Source: Theobroma cacao (lineage: Eukaryota; Streptophyta; Magnoliopsida; Malvales; Malvaceae). From it: a DNA stretch of 64,000 nt. The position numbers were made by a program, and so were the translations under genes. The DNA is taken from the NCBI RefSeq assembly GCF_000208745.1, contig NC_030850.1:124001-188000 (forward strand). Direction: 5' to 3'. The notes under the pieces are model-generated. The model was not told where the DNA came from and did not search any database. It saw only the letters and a program-made list of their open reading frames with translations. Positions within the stretch are counted from its first letter, which is position 1; every line of letters starts with the position of its first letter. This document shows, in pieces, positions 49,965 through 62,856 of this stretch.

Positions 49965-52900
49965 CTATAAGTGTTTGCTATTGTTATTGGGCTTGTTATT
50001 GGGCCGCAGCAACAGTGATAAAATTTCAGAGAATTGAGGTCGCTTTGATGGGCAATTATTCCAGCACTTGGTCATCAGAGATTTGAGGATTTGTGGGCAG
50101 TCCTTCGGGATATCAGGCCTTAGGCCACAAGCAGCTATTCCTACTGCTGCTTGCACCGGTGAACATGCAGAATAGGCTGCCTCACCAGTCACCATCTCCC
50201 AAATCACCATCCCAAAACTATAGGAATTGCTCATCCATGTCTCAGTAACATTCTCTGGGTCCCCAGCAATGATCTGCATTCAAAAAATACAAGGAAGGGC
50301 CAAAAAATGATCAGCCTCTGCAATGCAAGTTGTATAGAATTGGAATATGAAAAGAAACAATGATAATGAACATATAAAGTATTATTATGTTGGAGTATCA
50401 TTTCACTGAAGTTTGCACTTCTCCTTAATAAAACTTCTTATGCCTTTCAAAAAAAATCATTATTGTGTTCTTTTACTCCAAAATATCAACATTTTTAAAC
50501 ACTGAACAAATTAATTATTGGAATCCATATAAGCATAAGTAACAAGCAGCATTTGAAAAAGTTAAACAGACCTAACTTGCAGGTAGAAAGAGAAACATTC
50601 AGTTAAAGTGTAAATAAATTTTCACCAACAGAACAACCCCCCCCCCCCCCCCCCCCTCTGCTCATGAGTACTACATGTGCCAAAACAAAAAACACATGAG
50701 TAATAAAAAATGGCATCACAATATGCTCACTGAAATATATGGAATATGTCATAAGTTATTTCCTCTAGTTTTGCTTTAAAGATAATCATAATATTAACAT
50801 CAATTAGGCGAAGACTTCTGGAAAAGTAGCAGTCACACAGTGGCCTCCGAGATTAGGTATGGAAAAAGACTAAATTCCTAACATTAAAAAGTTCCAGTAT
50901 GAGGGCTCCACAATTAGACAATTGGTAAAAGTGGCTTCAACAGTGTTGATGATTTGTTTAATTGAGAACGTACGAGTACATAAATAAAGGTAAACCATAT
51001 TGAAGTGTAAAGAAAAAACAATCATTAAGACATGTTACGCATGCCCAAACAATGATGTTGGATAAGTGACATAAAGTCTCTTTTAGCAAGATTAGATTGA
51101 TCCTAAGAGTTGTACCCACATACATTGAACCTGAAGAACATTACATAAACACAACAAAAACCAATGTCGATTGCCCAAAGTGATAAATCAACTGTTGAGA
51201 TGGTTTATTTAGGTGAATTTGATTTATTATAGCTGGACAGTGCTTGGTGAAGTAGACCAGGCATGATGGTTATGACCAATGCAGGAGGATAGAGTTTGTG
51301 CTCTAGGAAGTGGGGATGGAATAAGGTTATGACCAATGCTGATGAACCATGCTAACAGAATTCAGAAAACAGTAATTAAGATGATACAAACCTCAGGAGC
51401 TAGCCAACGGTAACCATCAGTTTCATACTCCATTGCCTCGCCAACATTCTTGCAAGCTGTGACTATACCCATGTCCCCCAAGCAAGCATTACTATGTTTA
51501 TCTAGCAGAATCCTCTGTGTGTTGAGGTCTCTGTATGCAACACCATGATCATTCATAAACTTGACCCCTTCAGCTACATCAGCAGCAATTCTTATTATCT
51601 CCTTAATCTGAAGCTTCTTGTTCTTTAGCATCAAATCATGGACTGATCCACCTTCCATCAACTTGGTCACGACACACAACCCATTATTTTCATCAACACA
51701 AACACCATAAAATTGCAAAATGTTCCTATGCCCACAAGTCATCAGCTCTAAGAGATCTTTTCGAAGTTCAAACTCATAAGAATTCCCCTTGTCACATCCT
51801 TTGAGCTTTTCAATTCCAACACGTTTACCCTTGTAAACACCTTTAAACGAGTTGGGTCCAATCTGATCGACAAACTCAAGATTGTCAGAGTTTAAGAGCC
51901 ATTTTCCAATCTCGTCCCCACCTGATTGGATGGTTTGCCATTCATCAACCAATACAACAAACGATGAAGTGGGCAGAGGCATTTGAAGCTGAATCTTTGT
52001 ATTTGAATTTTCAATCCCATTTCTATGAGTCTGCTCAATTGCGTCTTCTTCAATTTCCCCAAAGTCTCTCCCTTTAGAATTCTCCTCCTGACACCCGCAA
52101 AGCCCAAATGGTAGCTTCACAGTGGTCATTTTGGGTTTCTTGATAGCAGATTTGAGGGCATTCTCGATGTGGGATTTAAATAACTTGTCTTGGGCCGGTT
52201 GAACCAAGAACAGAATGATTCCAAGAGTAAAGCCTTTCTTCTCAAATATCTGTATCTTCTTGCAACAAATGGAAGCGGTATCAAGAGCACCAGACATGGC
52301 AGACCAAGAAAAGGAAGAGTTACAAGCAAATGTGAGCTTAAAAACAGAACCTTGTACCTCATCCTCAGACACTTGTTGAATGAATATAGCGGGGTGATCA
52401 TCCCCTGATGCCTGCTCTATCAATTTTATATGTAGAAACACTTCTTTCATATCAAAGCCCGCCTGCGCATAACTGCCAAAATAATACCCCAAAAGAATGA
52501 CAAAAATGCAAAATTGAGGAAGAAAAAATAGGAAAATTTTAGCAAAATGTAACGCAATACCACTTTAAACGTTTTAAATAATAATAATGAGAAAACCAAA
52601 GGATCACTGTTTATAGATGCAAGAAAAAACAAAACCATGCTTCAGAGTTGAGTTTAGTTAACGCTGAGGAAACTATTTTCAAATTTGTGTTGCGTTCTTG
52701 CATTTCTCAGAGTAAGAAAAGAGAAGCCCAAACTGAGTATGAAGCAGGAACAAACAAGGCAAGGCAAGGCGACCTGAGAGGCAAGGAATCATAATGCTTC
52801 CTAATATTGGAGACAAGCTTCTCAGGCAACTGACTTCCAGGATAAAGCTGTGTCAAGTTCCGTACAACTGTACCCCAGACCACTTTTCGGCAAGTCTCGA

Positions 52901-53177
52901 CCTTGGAGGCAGAATGGACAGAAACAGAAGGGGGCAAGTGCTGATCACGTTGGGAGGAGTCGAGGTTAAGCGAGTTCTTGAGGGAGGCGATGGCTTCGGA
53001 GACGTTCCTGCTGAGCCTCTGAAATCGTTTGTGCATGGCGGATGGCGCTTCGGCTTTGGCTGAAGCAGAGGAGGAAGAGCTCTCCTCGGATCTGTCGTTG
53101 GTCCGCATCAGGACCTGCTCCACCATGTCATCGTCGGTGGTTGCTCGGCTGGACCAGCACTCGAGGGCTGCAGCCAT
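49965..53177 (-). CDS. TKL-type protein kinase with atypical active site
   Basis: Three exons on the minus strand: 53177-52774, 52472-51392 and 50273-49965, giving 597 residues. Residues 1-140 are Ser-rich, then helical (HKRFQRLSRNVSEAIASLKN). Residues 140-330 form a conserved region of unknown fold with VFLHIKLIEQASGDDHPAIF. The kinase domain spans about 335-585. The VAIK motif reads VGIEKL, placing Glu at 356 and Lys at 357. The catalytic loop reads YRDLN with Asp450, the DFG motif is GDMG with Asp468, and WLAPE is at 491-495. GDPENVTETWMSNSYSFGMVIWE and SKRPQFSEIL follow as normal. It may be a pseudokinase or weakly active. I recall very similar plant proteins with the same altered motif but no assigned function. 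No signal peptide or membrane segment is seen. Confidence 0.9.
50637..50656. repeat. Poly-C run in kinase intron 2
   Basis: About 20 consecutive C in the intron between exons 2 and 3; the length may be inexact in the assembly. Confidence 0.9.
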
Positions 53178-54312
53178 GGGAGTAGACCGGACTGCCTGGC
53201 TAATGGCGATGGTAATGTAGATGGCAAATGGGTCAAGCTGGAGGTCTATTTTTCTTTGTTCTGTAACAAAGGGGAGAGGGTGGTCTGGTCGAGATTTCTG
53301 ACTTGCGGTCGTCGTCTTGTTTTAGTGTATATTTATTAATTGTCTGTGTTGGATTTCTGACACAGGAGGTAATTGGAAAGGAGGTGGTGGTGGGTTTGTT
53401 TTCGCTCCTCTCAGAGTAATAATAAATAATAAATAAATACTGGAACTAACTACGCTACTAACTTAAAAGGAGCAGAAAGTGTTTGATAGAGAAGGGGAAA
53501 GTATGCCTCTTCCGCTCTTGGCTCCGCGACGATGGACCATCATGGCATGCGCAATCATAATCACTCCTACTAGTTATGATGATCATCATCCGGATATATG
53601 CAAAACTCATCTCGGAACCATCAACCAGGCAACAACTACAAGGCTACATTTTCATTGGTGCCGGCCATGATGGCATGATGGTAATTATGGGGAAAGGACG
53701 GAGGGACGGGGTTCTCTTATGGTACACCACTGCCTGACCCACATCGGCGAAATCATTTGAAAAAGGGGATGTGTTTTTGAGCCGTTGATATAGGTGAATT
53801 ACTTTTGGATATTTCTTTCCACCTTTGCGGTCTGGTCCCACATGTGCCATAAAGAAAAGAATCCAGGCTTTTCAGTTTGATGGATAAAATCATGACTCAC
53901 TCCTTGCCCCCGATCCCATGCAATTTTCTCACCCCTAATATAACCAGTCAGTCATTGCCCCTCCATTTCATGTCTGTCATACGGAACAAAATTTGTTGTT
54001 GATCCAAGACCAACAAGACTCATTTGCTGTCTGGACCCGGCTCTTTAGTCTTTACTGACAGACGTCTTGAGCCCACCTGCAAAATCGTACGACTGAGAAT
54101 CAAACTAGATCCAGCTCGAGCCCCAGACTCGACACCACACGACACATACAAAATGTTATCTATCACCCAAAGGCCGGAAGGAATTTGCATATTACCACAA
54201 GAACCAAGAATCAAACAATATTATCCATATAAAATTACACTTGTCTAAGCAAATCAAGGTTCCATGTTTGTCAACAGCTACGTCTTGGTCATCCCATCTC
54301 GTGCATGTTCTT
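53178..54312. other. Kinase promoter and RRP44A 3' region
   Basis: This holds the 5' leader and promoter of the kinase (to about 53700) and the 3' UTR of RRP44A (from about 54010). No other gene is supported. Confidence 0.5.
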
Positions 54313-57300
54313 CTAGATAAGAGTAAGCTGGAGTTTTGGCCGGTTTGGTTGGGGCTCCACAACCTCCATGTGGATCCTCACTGTTTGCAGAACACTGTAA
54401 ATAAGGCTATTGTCCATCTTTACAATCCTCTGCTGCTGCTCATCCACAAACCACTCCCCGCCTCCCTTCTCTCCTCTTGTTGTCAAGTACACAGGTCCTT
54501 CTATGCCGTATCTGTCAACACACTAATGTTAATTTATGCACTTAACACAGTTCACAAACTAAACACAAGTGCAAAACATTCGCTAACCACTCTTAGTGTT
54601 ACCTTTTTAAGCAAAATCAAAACCAAAACATTTTTCTTCTCTCTTTAAATTGGGAGGGGTTTAGCACTAACCGACTAGATGTAAAACAATTAAGTATCAA
54701 CCATACACAAAAACATGCATTTGAACATTTCACTCATTGGTTAGTATACGATCCCTCTCAATGGTGGAGCCAAGATTTTAGATTTGAAGGGGCGAAATTG
54801 AAGAATTTAACATTTGAGGGGGCGAAATTATAAACTTTTAAAATAAAACAAAGAAAGAAAATATAAATTTTGAAATTTTGAGGGGCGAAGGTCCCTACTA
54901 GCCCCCCCTCCTTCCACCTCTAGTCCCCCTGTCTAAATAACAAGGTTCGAATCTCCTTCTCTCAATTAAAAAAAAACAATACAGAGAAACATTAAAAATC
55001 TTTTCTTTCCGCAGAGAGAGAGGGAACACAAATAAATAAGATCTAGGCTCATACTTGGGCACAAACACAATAAACCCGTTCGATCTTATCTTCACTATTC
55101 TGGCCTCTGTGTCAGTAGGACTGCAGCAGAAAAAATAAAAACAAATAACAACTTCCATTAGTTTTGGTGCATGTGCATTATGGTGCACACAGGCGTGTTT
55201 GACTGAGGGGGAGAGACTAAAGCACATACCGTTTTCTGAAGTAGATGAGCGTATGGAGCTCCACTGAAGCCCTGCTTGCCATTTGGGCATTCCTATGACG
55301 ATAATTCAGATCTGAAAAGTGAGAGTACATATTTTATTTTTGTTGTCCAAAAGGTGAAGATGATTTTCAACCATGTGAAAATGAATAGGTAGACACACTG
55401 GCAGCCATGAATGGCTATCATGGGTACACAAATCATGTAAAGAATGTTTGCGAATCCATGTAGCCTAGAAACATTATGACAGCACAAAACTTACTATCAG
55501 CAATACTAGCGAGTTGGGTTCTGTCTTGGAATACTGATGGAAGCTTCTCGATCATCAGAGATGCAGCAAGCAACCTGTGCACAATCACATCTGCAAAGAG
55601 GGGAAAGTTGCATACTCAATTTATAGCCTCCTCTTACAACCAAGAAATTAGCAAATAAAGGAAAAGCAATAAACAAGTAAAATCACATCTGCAAAGAGGG
55701 GAAAATTGCATACTCGATTTATAGTCTCCTCTTGCAACCAAGAAATTAGCAAATAAAGGAAAAGCAACAGACAAGTTTCTATTCACTAACCAGCATATCT
55801 CCTAATAGGAGAAGTGAAATGAGTGTACATAGGCGCAGCAAGCCCATAATGATGATATTCTGGAGGGCTGAGATCCCCATTACAGAAGTAAACCGCCTGA
55901 TTTGTAATCCAAGGCAAATTATTACAAGTTAAAATATGCCTCACCCAAAATTATCTGGAGACTCGCATAATTATCCTTGCTAACTCTACCTGTGTCATGC
56001 ACCTAGTTGCCAGTATCCGAATCAGCTTATTAAAGTATGGATCATCACCCTGCAAGACATTCTTCCCAGAAGTAAAAAACCATCTATAGAGAGAAAGAGA
56101 GGCCAAACAAATACATGACCCAAGGAACAAAGCATAAAACAAAATTCAGAAGCCTGACAAGCTAGAAGTTGGACAAAGCAATCTCCATGAAATGGAACCA
56201 TCTGAGGTTGTATATCAGCTGTGCTGACAGACAAACATATAATGAAAAGGAAACTTACCACAGCACGGTCAAGTGAGTCAGCCAATGCCTTTGATGATGA
56301 AACATCCAAGTCAAGTCCAACAGCAGCAGCAGTACACAACAAAGGTTCAAGCATCTCTCTGGTAGGAGTTGGATGACGCCTGCACCCAGAAACAAATGTT
56401 CAGAGAAGTAAGACTAGGTGTCGAACAACAGCAATACCCACAACTCTTACGGACTTTTGTCCATAAAAGGTCAGGATACCTGTAGTGGATGGTAAACTAA
56501 ATTGCAGCATTTACGACTTTCAAAAATACTACAGATTGTTGGAGAGATCACTGGCAGACTCTATTCACAATTATCAGCCATATATGCTAATTCTATGGTT
56601 TAACACCATCTCTGACCAGGTGTTTCATACTTTATATACTAACACACAATCTTATTAATCCTATTACAAATAATTCCAGTGCTTTAAATTTACACAGGAT
56701 CATCAACCGGGTCAGAACCCTGCTGGGATTTATGGAAAATATAATCATTTTCGAAGGGGGTATAATCATAAACCACTGACCAACATTAAACAGTGCATAA
56801 AAGAAAAGGTCCAGAACAGATGCAAGTCCCATAAGCAAATTGACATGGCATTAGTGACACGTAAATGACAAGTTTACCTTAGAAGTGAACACGAAGGAAA
56901 ACAATCATATATTTTTTTGGCAACTGAAACGTTGGCAGCGAGCATAAATTCCTCAACCATTTGGTTTGCTTCTCGAATCTGATACATGCCTGCATGAATA
57001 ACTCAGACATCAGAAAAACTGAAAGAAATACAAATCTTAAACACATATTCTCTCTGGATTTTGAAATCTTGAAATCATTCCAATTTATTAGCATTTTTCT
57101 TAATCATAATTATTAATAACTATCCTCCACTGTTGGACAAGGGAACAAAAGGCCAAAAGTGTAGAACAAAAATAAAAGGAAAAAAACAGTAAAAATAATA
57201 GAAGAAAATGAAAGTGACAATTTTTAATTAAATAAAAAAATTAACACAAATGAGTTTCTAAAATACTCAAGACATAAAGAAATTTTTGTAAGGAATATAT

Positions 57301-60300
57301 CGTCCTCTAGAAAAAATGGGTCAAGACCAATAATTAGCATCATGATATACTTTCATTGTCTCACAGCAATTACTCATGCTTGCTGCCAGACAGAAAAAAG
57401 GTCATTTCATGCTGATGGAGTGCAGTACAGAGGCCTGCTGGAAAGCATATTAATAATTGAAATCATTTACTCATAGACAGACCCACAGAAAAATTTTTTC
57501 GAATTAAAGTTTAATATCTTGATTTATATTCCAGATTAGGATAAAATAATGGCATTAGGACAACAGACCAATATCAAGTGGATCATGAGTCTCAGTGTCA
57601 ATTTGAAATTTGACTTCAGCAGAAGCCAGAGTTAAGGCTCCTCTATCGATACGCCTCTGCCTCATTATCTGCAGTTTCATAGATGAGAATAGACTTGTCA
57701 GGGGAATATAAACTGAAAAGGCCAATTAATCCCAGTACATTACTATTGAGAGCAGAAACAGACTCTTTAATAAGATACCTTAGCCAAAGCATTCATATTT
57801 CTCAAATCTGTAGTTAATGGGTCCATCAATCGACTGCAAAAGCACAAAAGCAATTAGAATGCTAGACATTTCATTCCACTAGGTCCTAAGAAACCAGATC
57901 CACCGTCATAAATAAGGTAATAGTTATATAATTAAGTAATAAATAGAAATGAAATCCATGATCCGCTTAAAAGAAATTTTCACAGATTGTATTCACATTT
58001 TATTTTTGACCAACTGAGCAAGAAGAAATGCCAAAAGTTCTTATGCCCTGAACATCGGACACAGCAAGAGCATAAACAAACTAGGACGATAATAGATGAT
58101 ACTTTTACCTAAACAACCATAGAAACAAATAGTAATAGCAAATGACAGCTGACAAACTAAGACGGCTATCAACTTTTAACATTTCCAAAACCCTAAAAAC
58201 TGACATGCTCCCTATTCTTACTCAAATTTTTATAGCCCTTCGGCAAACAAGTAAATTCGAAGCTCTTTTAGAATCCCGAACTTAACATCCTAGCTGGAAT
58301 GATCCTTTTTTCTCTCCACTGGTTAAGTTTGCTGCTTCACACTATTACTGACAGCAATTGCTTAATTGGTGAAGAAATTTGAGCTAAATAACGGGTCAAT
58401 TTTTTATAGGGAATTAGATGCTAACGTAATGATGCAACTAGATCTCTTGAGGGAATTCCCTAGAATGCAATCAATGTTCAGAACAAAAATAAAGATAACA
58501 AGCCATGACTCCATAGTACAAAATTTTTCAAAGTCAGAATTATAACCACATAGCCTACAAGTGCATCTTCAATCAATCCAAGTAATGATATTATTCCAAA
58601 TTAGTAACACAACTCCAACTCAATCTCTTCTCAATAATTGTATGTTACCATGCTGGTATTATGGCAAAAACACAATCACAACAACCAAACAAGAAAAAGA
58701 AACATAGCATTCCATAAATCAGATAAGGGAGGCAAGTAGTAAAAATGAGCTAGTCTTTTGACAATTATTCAAAAGTGCTACATGACAGCACCTATCATCC
58801 ATCCTAGCCTGGGCTTCAACATAAGACAATGCAGCACATGATTTGATAACACTTTTTGTAAATCTTGTTGAGATAATCTCTGCTTCAGACGTCATTTCCT
58901 GGAATTGATGTAAAAGTATGTTTTATTTATTGGAACAGAATAAAGAAACCTAGCCTTATCATCATGCAAGTAAATTTACCAGCACATACCCAAATAACTG
59001 AGAAAGCTAGCCTTTCGACATCAGCTCTAAGTGAACATATATCTGCAAATAACGATCATTAGTAGTTTAGTATAAGAAAAAGAATTGAAAAATCAAGTAT
59101 AGAATCCAACAAAACCTTTTTATGAGTTAACATATGCAACTCTAAAAAATAATTGGAAGGGGGGAAACAGACAAAAATTACCTTCTGTCAGAGGCTTGGG
59201 AAGCATGTCAATTCGGCGCTCAACAAGGTAGACAGATGTGCCCCTCTGGGAAGCTTCATCATCCAGCGGGGAGCCAGGATGAACAAAATTTGTTACATCA
59301 GCAATATCTGATCAAATATTATTAAAGAAGAACATTCAACCACATCAAGAAATTCTTAACACAAACTCCCTAATATTAGGAACATAAAATTGAGGGTATC
59401 AACTTTCTGATCCTCTCACTTCATAAGCAAAAAGATTATGAGTTTAACAGATAATGGAAGGAGATGCATCATAGAGGTGGAAAAGGGCTGTAGAGAGGAA
59501 ATTTCAAAAAAGTATCATATGATGGTGTCACAAAAAGCACATCATTTTTCTTACATAACTAGGAACCAAATATTGAGAGCAGCAGGCATGAACCTCTGGA
59601 AGAAAGGAAAAGGGTTAATGAGTAAGTGTGGCATATCCATGTTAACTCTGATATTTGTTCCTTCACATAACGTGCAAGTCTGACTTCATAAAGCTTAAAT
59701 AGTCAAAGTACTTAGGATACGAACTCCAACTTCGTAGTTTCCATTTGAAAGTGCTGTACAGTGTAGTGCATCATCAATGTCCTTGCAACCTGCACAAGCA
59801 AGAAGCATGATTATCTGTATGTCATTTGCAAAATGCATAATTCACTACAGTCCATTAAGAATACACACCAGGGGGATCCACACTAAAGACCTGCAAAGAT
59901 CGCAAATCCAGCCTGATAGAATTTGTCACATCTTCACTAGACACAGACCATGGTAATGGTGGCAAGCAAGCTAAAACTTGGGCAGAGAAGGGCCTCGAGT
60001 TTATATCATTCTCTATCAACACCACCTGCACCACAAGTGTTATTAATCTCACTAATTACCATCACAAGGGTGGAGAGAGAGAGAGAGAGAATCACATACC
60101 TCACTTTCGGTATCTCTATCACCTATTTCTCCTATGACTCGTACATAATGACCAGAAGGATATCGAGATTGACGGTCCCAAGAATCAACTGCCACAATTA
60201 TCCTCTTATCCAAAAGATTCTCAAGCTGTCGGGTTTGAATCCGAATCTTAGGAATTCTACGATCTTTGGAGACAAATAAGGCAGATGTAAAGCTTCCGGT

Positions 60301-62856
60301 ACCAGCAGGCATACGCATTGGCTCCAAAGACCCACAATAACTGCAAGTGATCAGTAAGACTATGATCAAAGTAGCAATAAATAGTCAACACCAATAAGCA
60401 GGGCAAAATGAAGTAAAAGGCATTTTGAGTATGTTTGATTCGAATAGAGTATTAACGCATGATTTCACACAATTGGATATATGAAGAATTGATCTCAAAT
60501 CTATTATCCAATACTGCTATTTGAAATGGATTCGGTAAGTACCATAAAGGTGACTGCCATGTTCTTTTACAAGATCAGCTTATTGTACATCCCAATAATC
60601 TCTACAAATCAAAATCATACAAGTAGATAATAGCCTGAATGCTAACAGTCATGCCATGAGACACACACATAAATAAAACTTGAACAGGCTGGAATAAAAG
60701 ATAGAAAAGAAGTCATAGTCAAGCATATTTAGTTCATAACAGGGCTCTCACCTGGTTGAGGGGACAGTTATGGCATGCACCAGTGAAACAACAGATATAA
60801 AAACATTATGTTTATGATGGCGGAAAGTTAACTTACGAATGCCAGTTTCGCTTTATAATACCAACAACACGGCCAGATGGACGACATGGAGTGGGGTTCG
60901 TTTCAGTGGCAGAACCTGATACCAGATTTGTAGTTCTGGGAGCATCATCAGCACTGCTTGGAGCCAAATGAACATCATCTTCTTCCTCATCCTCTGCAGG
61001 GGAACAGAGAACATTATAAGAAACTTGACACATGCATGTGAAAGTGACAGCGGTATGTTGGTATTCAGTCTGCAAAACGTAACTATTGGCAAAAGTACTT
61101 TGTCCCCTTAGGCATGTTGGTATGTTGGTATCCGTTTATTGGTTTTTTACTGAATCATCACACTTCTTACAGAATCATTTATCTGCATGAAAAAGCATTG
61201 AATTTTTCCAATGAACCTAGGAAACATAAAAACTATAATACCTTCATCTGCAATGGATAAGTTCTTCTCCTCGCGCCATTCATCTTGAGGCAGAAGTTCG
61301 ACAGCTACTATATCACCATCAAAAGATCTATTCATGTTTTGACGTCCATGTATAATTATTTCATCACCTATGCTCTCACTTCCAACATATGCTTCAAATG
61401 GATTGTAACGATTAACACGAAGCTTTCCTTGATGGTATATTCCACGATGCAAACCCAAAGTAATCTCAGACATGGGCTTATGCTGAGCAAAGAAAAGAAA
61501 AGAAAAGAATAAACCTTAGAGAACCAATTTGTTTCATTGGAAGACAACCAAATTCACAGTTTACAATTTATAATGGCAAGCAACATTAGCAGAATACCTC
61601 TTGATACACAACTTGTCTCTTGGAAGGTCTCAAATCTTCAACTTGTTCCATGGCAACATCTTCGGATTCGGATGCAGGATGGACAAGCAGGTCAAGCAAC
61701 TCCGGTTGACCCAATGACTTTACATAGGACTGAACTGAAACAATTTGACCATTCAACAGTAAGCTTCATGCATGAATAGTTCCAATAATTTGCATATAGA
61801 GATGATAAAAGATCACTAACAGCAACTTGATATCTGAAATATCAAGTTGACTGAGGTGGCCAAGCGAAGTGTGCATACTTGTATCAGTGGAAATGCCCTC
61901 TTCAACAGCCCTCCTCTTATTTTCTCTGTCATTGGTTATAAGTAAAACTGGGGTTGCAGGACCAAGATGAGTTTGATACCATCGACTAGCCACCCGAATT
62001 GCTGAAGCACAATTCACCATCCCAAACAAGTTGAAATTCCGAAGCAAGCAGAAAGAATAAGCAAATGATGAGATGAAAGATTAAAGAGCAAAACTAACCT
62101 CTATCATTGTAATCGTTTGGAGTTTCACCATCCATGCGCTTTACAAATGTGTCTCTGTCAACAAAAGGAAAGAAGGAAAGATGTAGAAATATGACCTTGA
62201 AAAATACAAACATTTTACCAGTGGTAGTGAACCTGGTATGAGTGAAATCTAGTATAGCTAGCTGTATTGTATAGGTAATTAATGAATGAAGAGAATGAGA
62301 AAACTGACTTATGGAACTGGTTGCTGAAAACATAGAATTTGCGGAGAGGATTGGTTGAGAGAGCTCTAATTCTGTTGTGAACGGCCATGTTCTTGTTCTT
62401 AACCTCATCCAGCACCACCGATAGCAGTACCACGTTGTCGATTGCGGGATTCTCAAGCAAGTCGATCTTGTTACAAAAAAAAACACGCAGCACTTTCATT
62501 TTGACCAGAAACAGAACGGCAGATGATGGAAGGAATCACTATATTCAAGCAAAAAGAGAAAGAAAGAAAAAAAAAAAAGAACCTGATGAAGAAGGACATT
62601 AGTATCGAAAATGAGAATGGCAGAAGCATCCAAACGAGCACGCGAAGTGTCACATGTTTTGCAAGCAGTAGCTCCACAGTAAATGTCGTCTCTCAGATAT
62701 ATTTCTCTTACTTCCTGAATCATGCCATAAACAAATCAAAGGCCTTAGCTAGGGTTTTAACTTTTAATTACCTTTCATCAAATAATTACAGAGTAGCAGT
62801 ACCTTCTTTATTCTGCCCCCCTTCGTCTTCCTGCTGAAAGTGTTGCTCTGCAACAT
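54313..62856 (-). CDS. RRP44A: Exosome catalytic nuclease RRP44A (DIS3-like)
   Basis: Twenty-four exons on the minus strand join in frame, giving 873 residues: 62856-62803, 62714-62583, 62466-62309, 62154-62099, 62001-61879, 61734-61598, 61482-61242, 60993-60837, 60340-60100, 60025-59869, 59789-59721, 59307-59182, 59042-58990, 58898-58792, 57833-57779, 57668-57569, 56989-56878, 56379-56259, 56049-55990, 55896-55791, 55590-55495, 55311-55230, 55120-55055 and 54511-54313. It degrades and trims RNA 3' to 5' in the exosome. The CR3 cysteines are C31, C36 and C39. The PIN domain has Asp55 ([10 protein letters not shown]) and Glu83. Two cold-shock-like regions follow. The RNB domain begins [14 protein letters not shown], with metal ligands D421, D427, D429 and D430. 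[10 protein letters not shown] and a C-terminal S1 region complete it. The length is somewhat below the ~930-1000 of other RRP44 proteins. Confidence 0.96.
54759..54925. mobile_element. Possible short transposon relic in RRP44A last intron
   Basis: The segment starts AATGGTGGAGCCAAGATTTT and contains repeated GAGGGGGCGAAATT, ending near CTAGCCCCCCCTCC. Sequences of this style (TGGAGCC ... AGGGGGC) occur as dispersed non-autonomous elements in plant genomes. Identity and borders are inferred. Confidence 0.35.
55583..55778. repeat. 98-bp tandem duplication carrying a splice acceptor
   Basis: Copy A (55583-55680) and copy B (55681-55778) differ at only about six positions. Each begins AATCACATCTGCAAAGAGG, which on the minus strand is the acceptor TTTGCAG and the first 8 bases of RRP44A exon 21. 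The real acceptor uses copy A (exon starts at 55590); the duplicate, at 55688, lies 98 bases upstream in the transcript. Confidence 0.93.

Noticed and set aside
54898..55290. 130-codon minus-strand frame in RRP44A
   Set aside because: Only the part matching exon 23 is conserved; the rest is intron.
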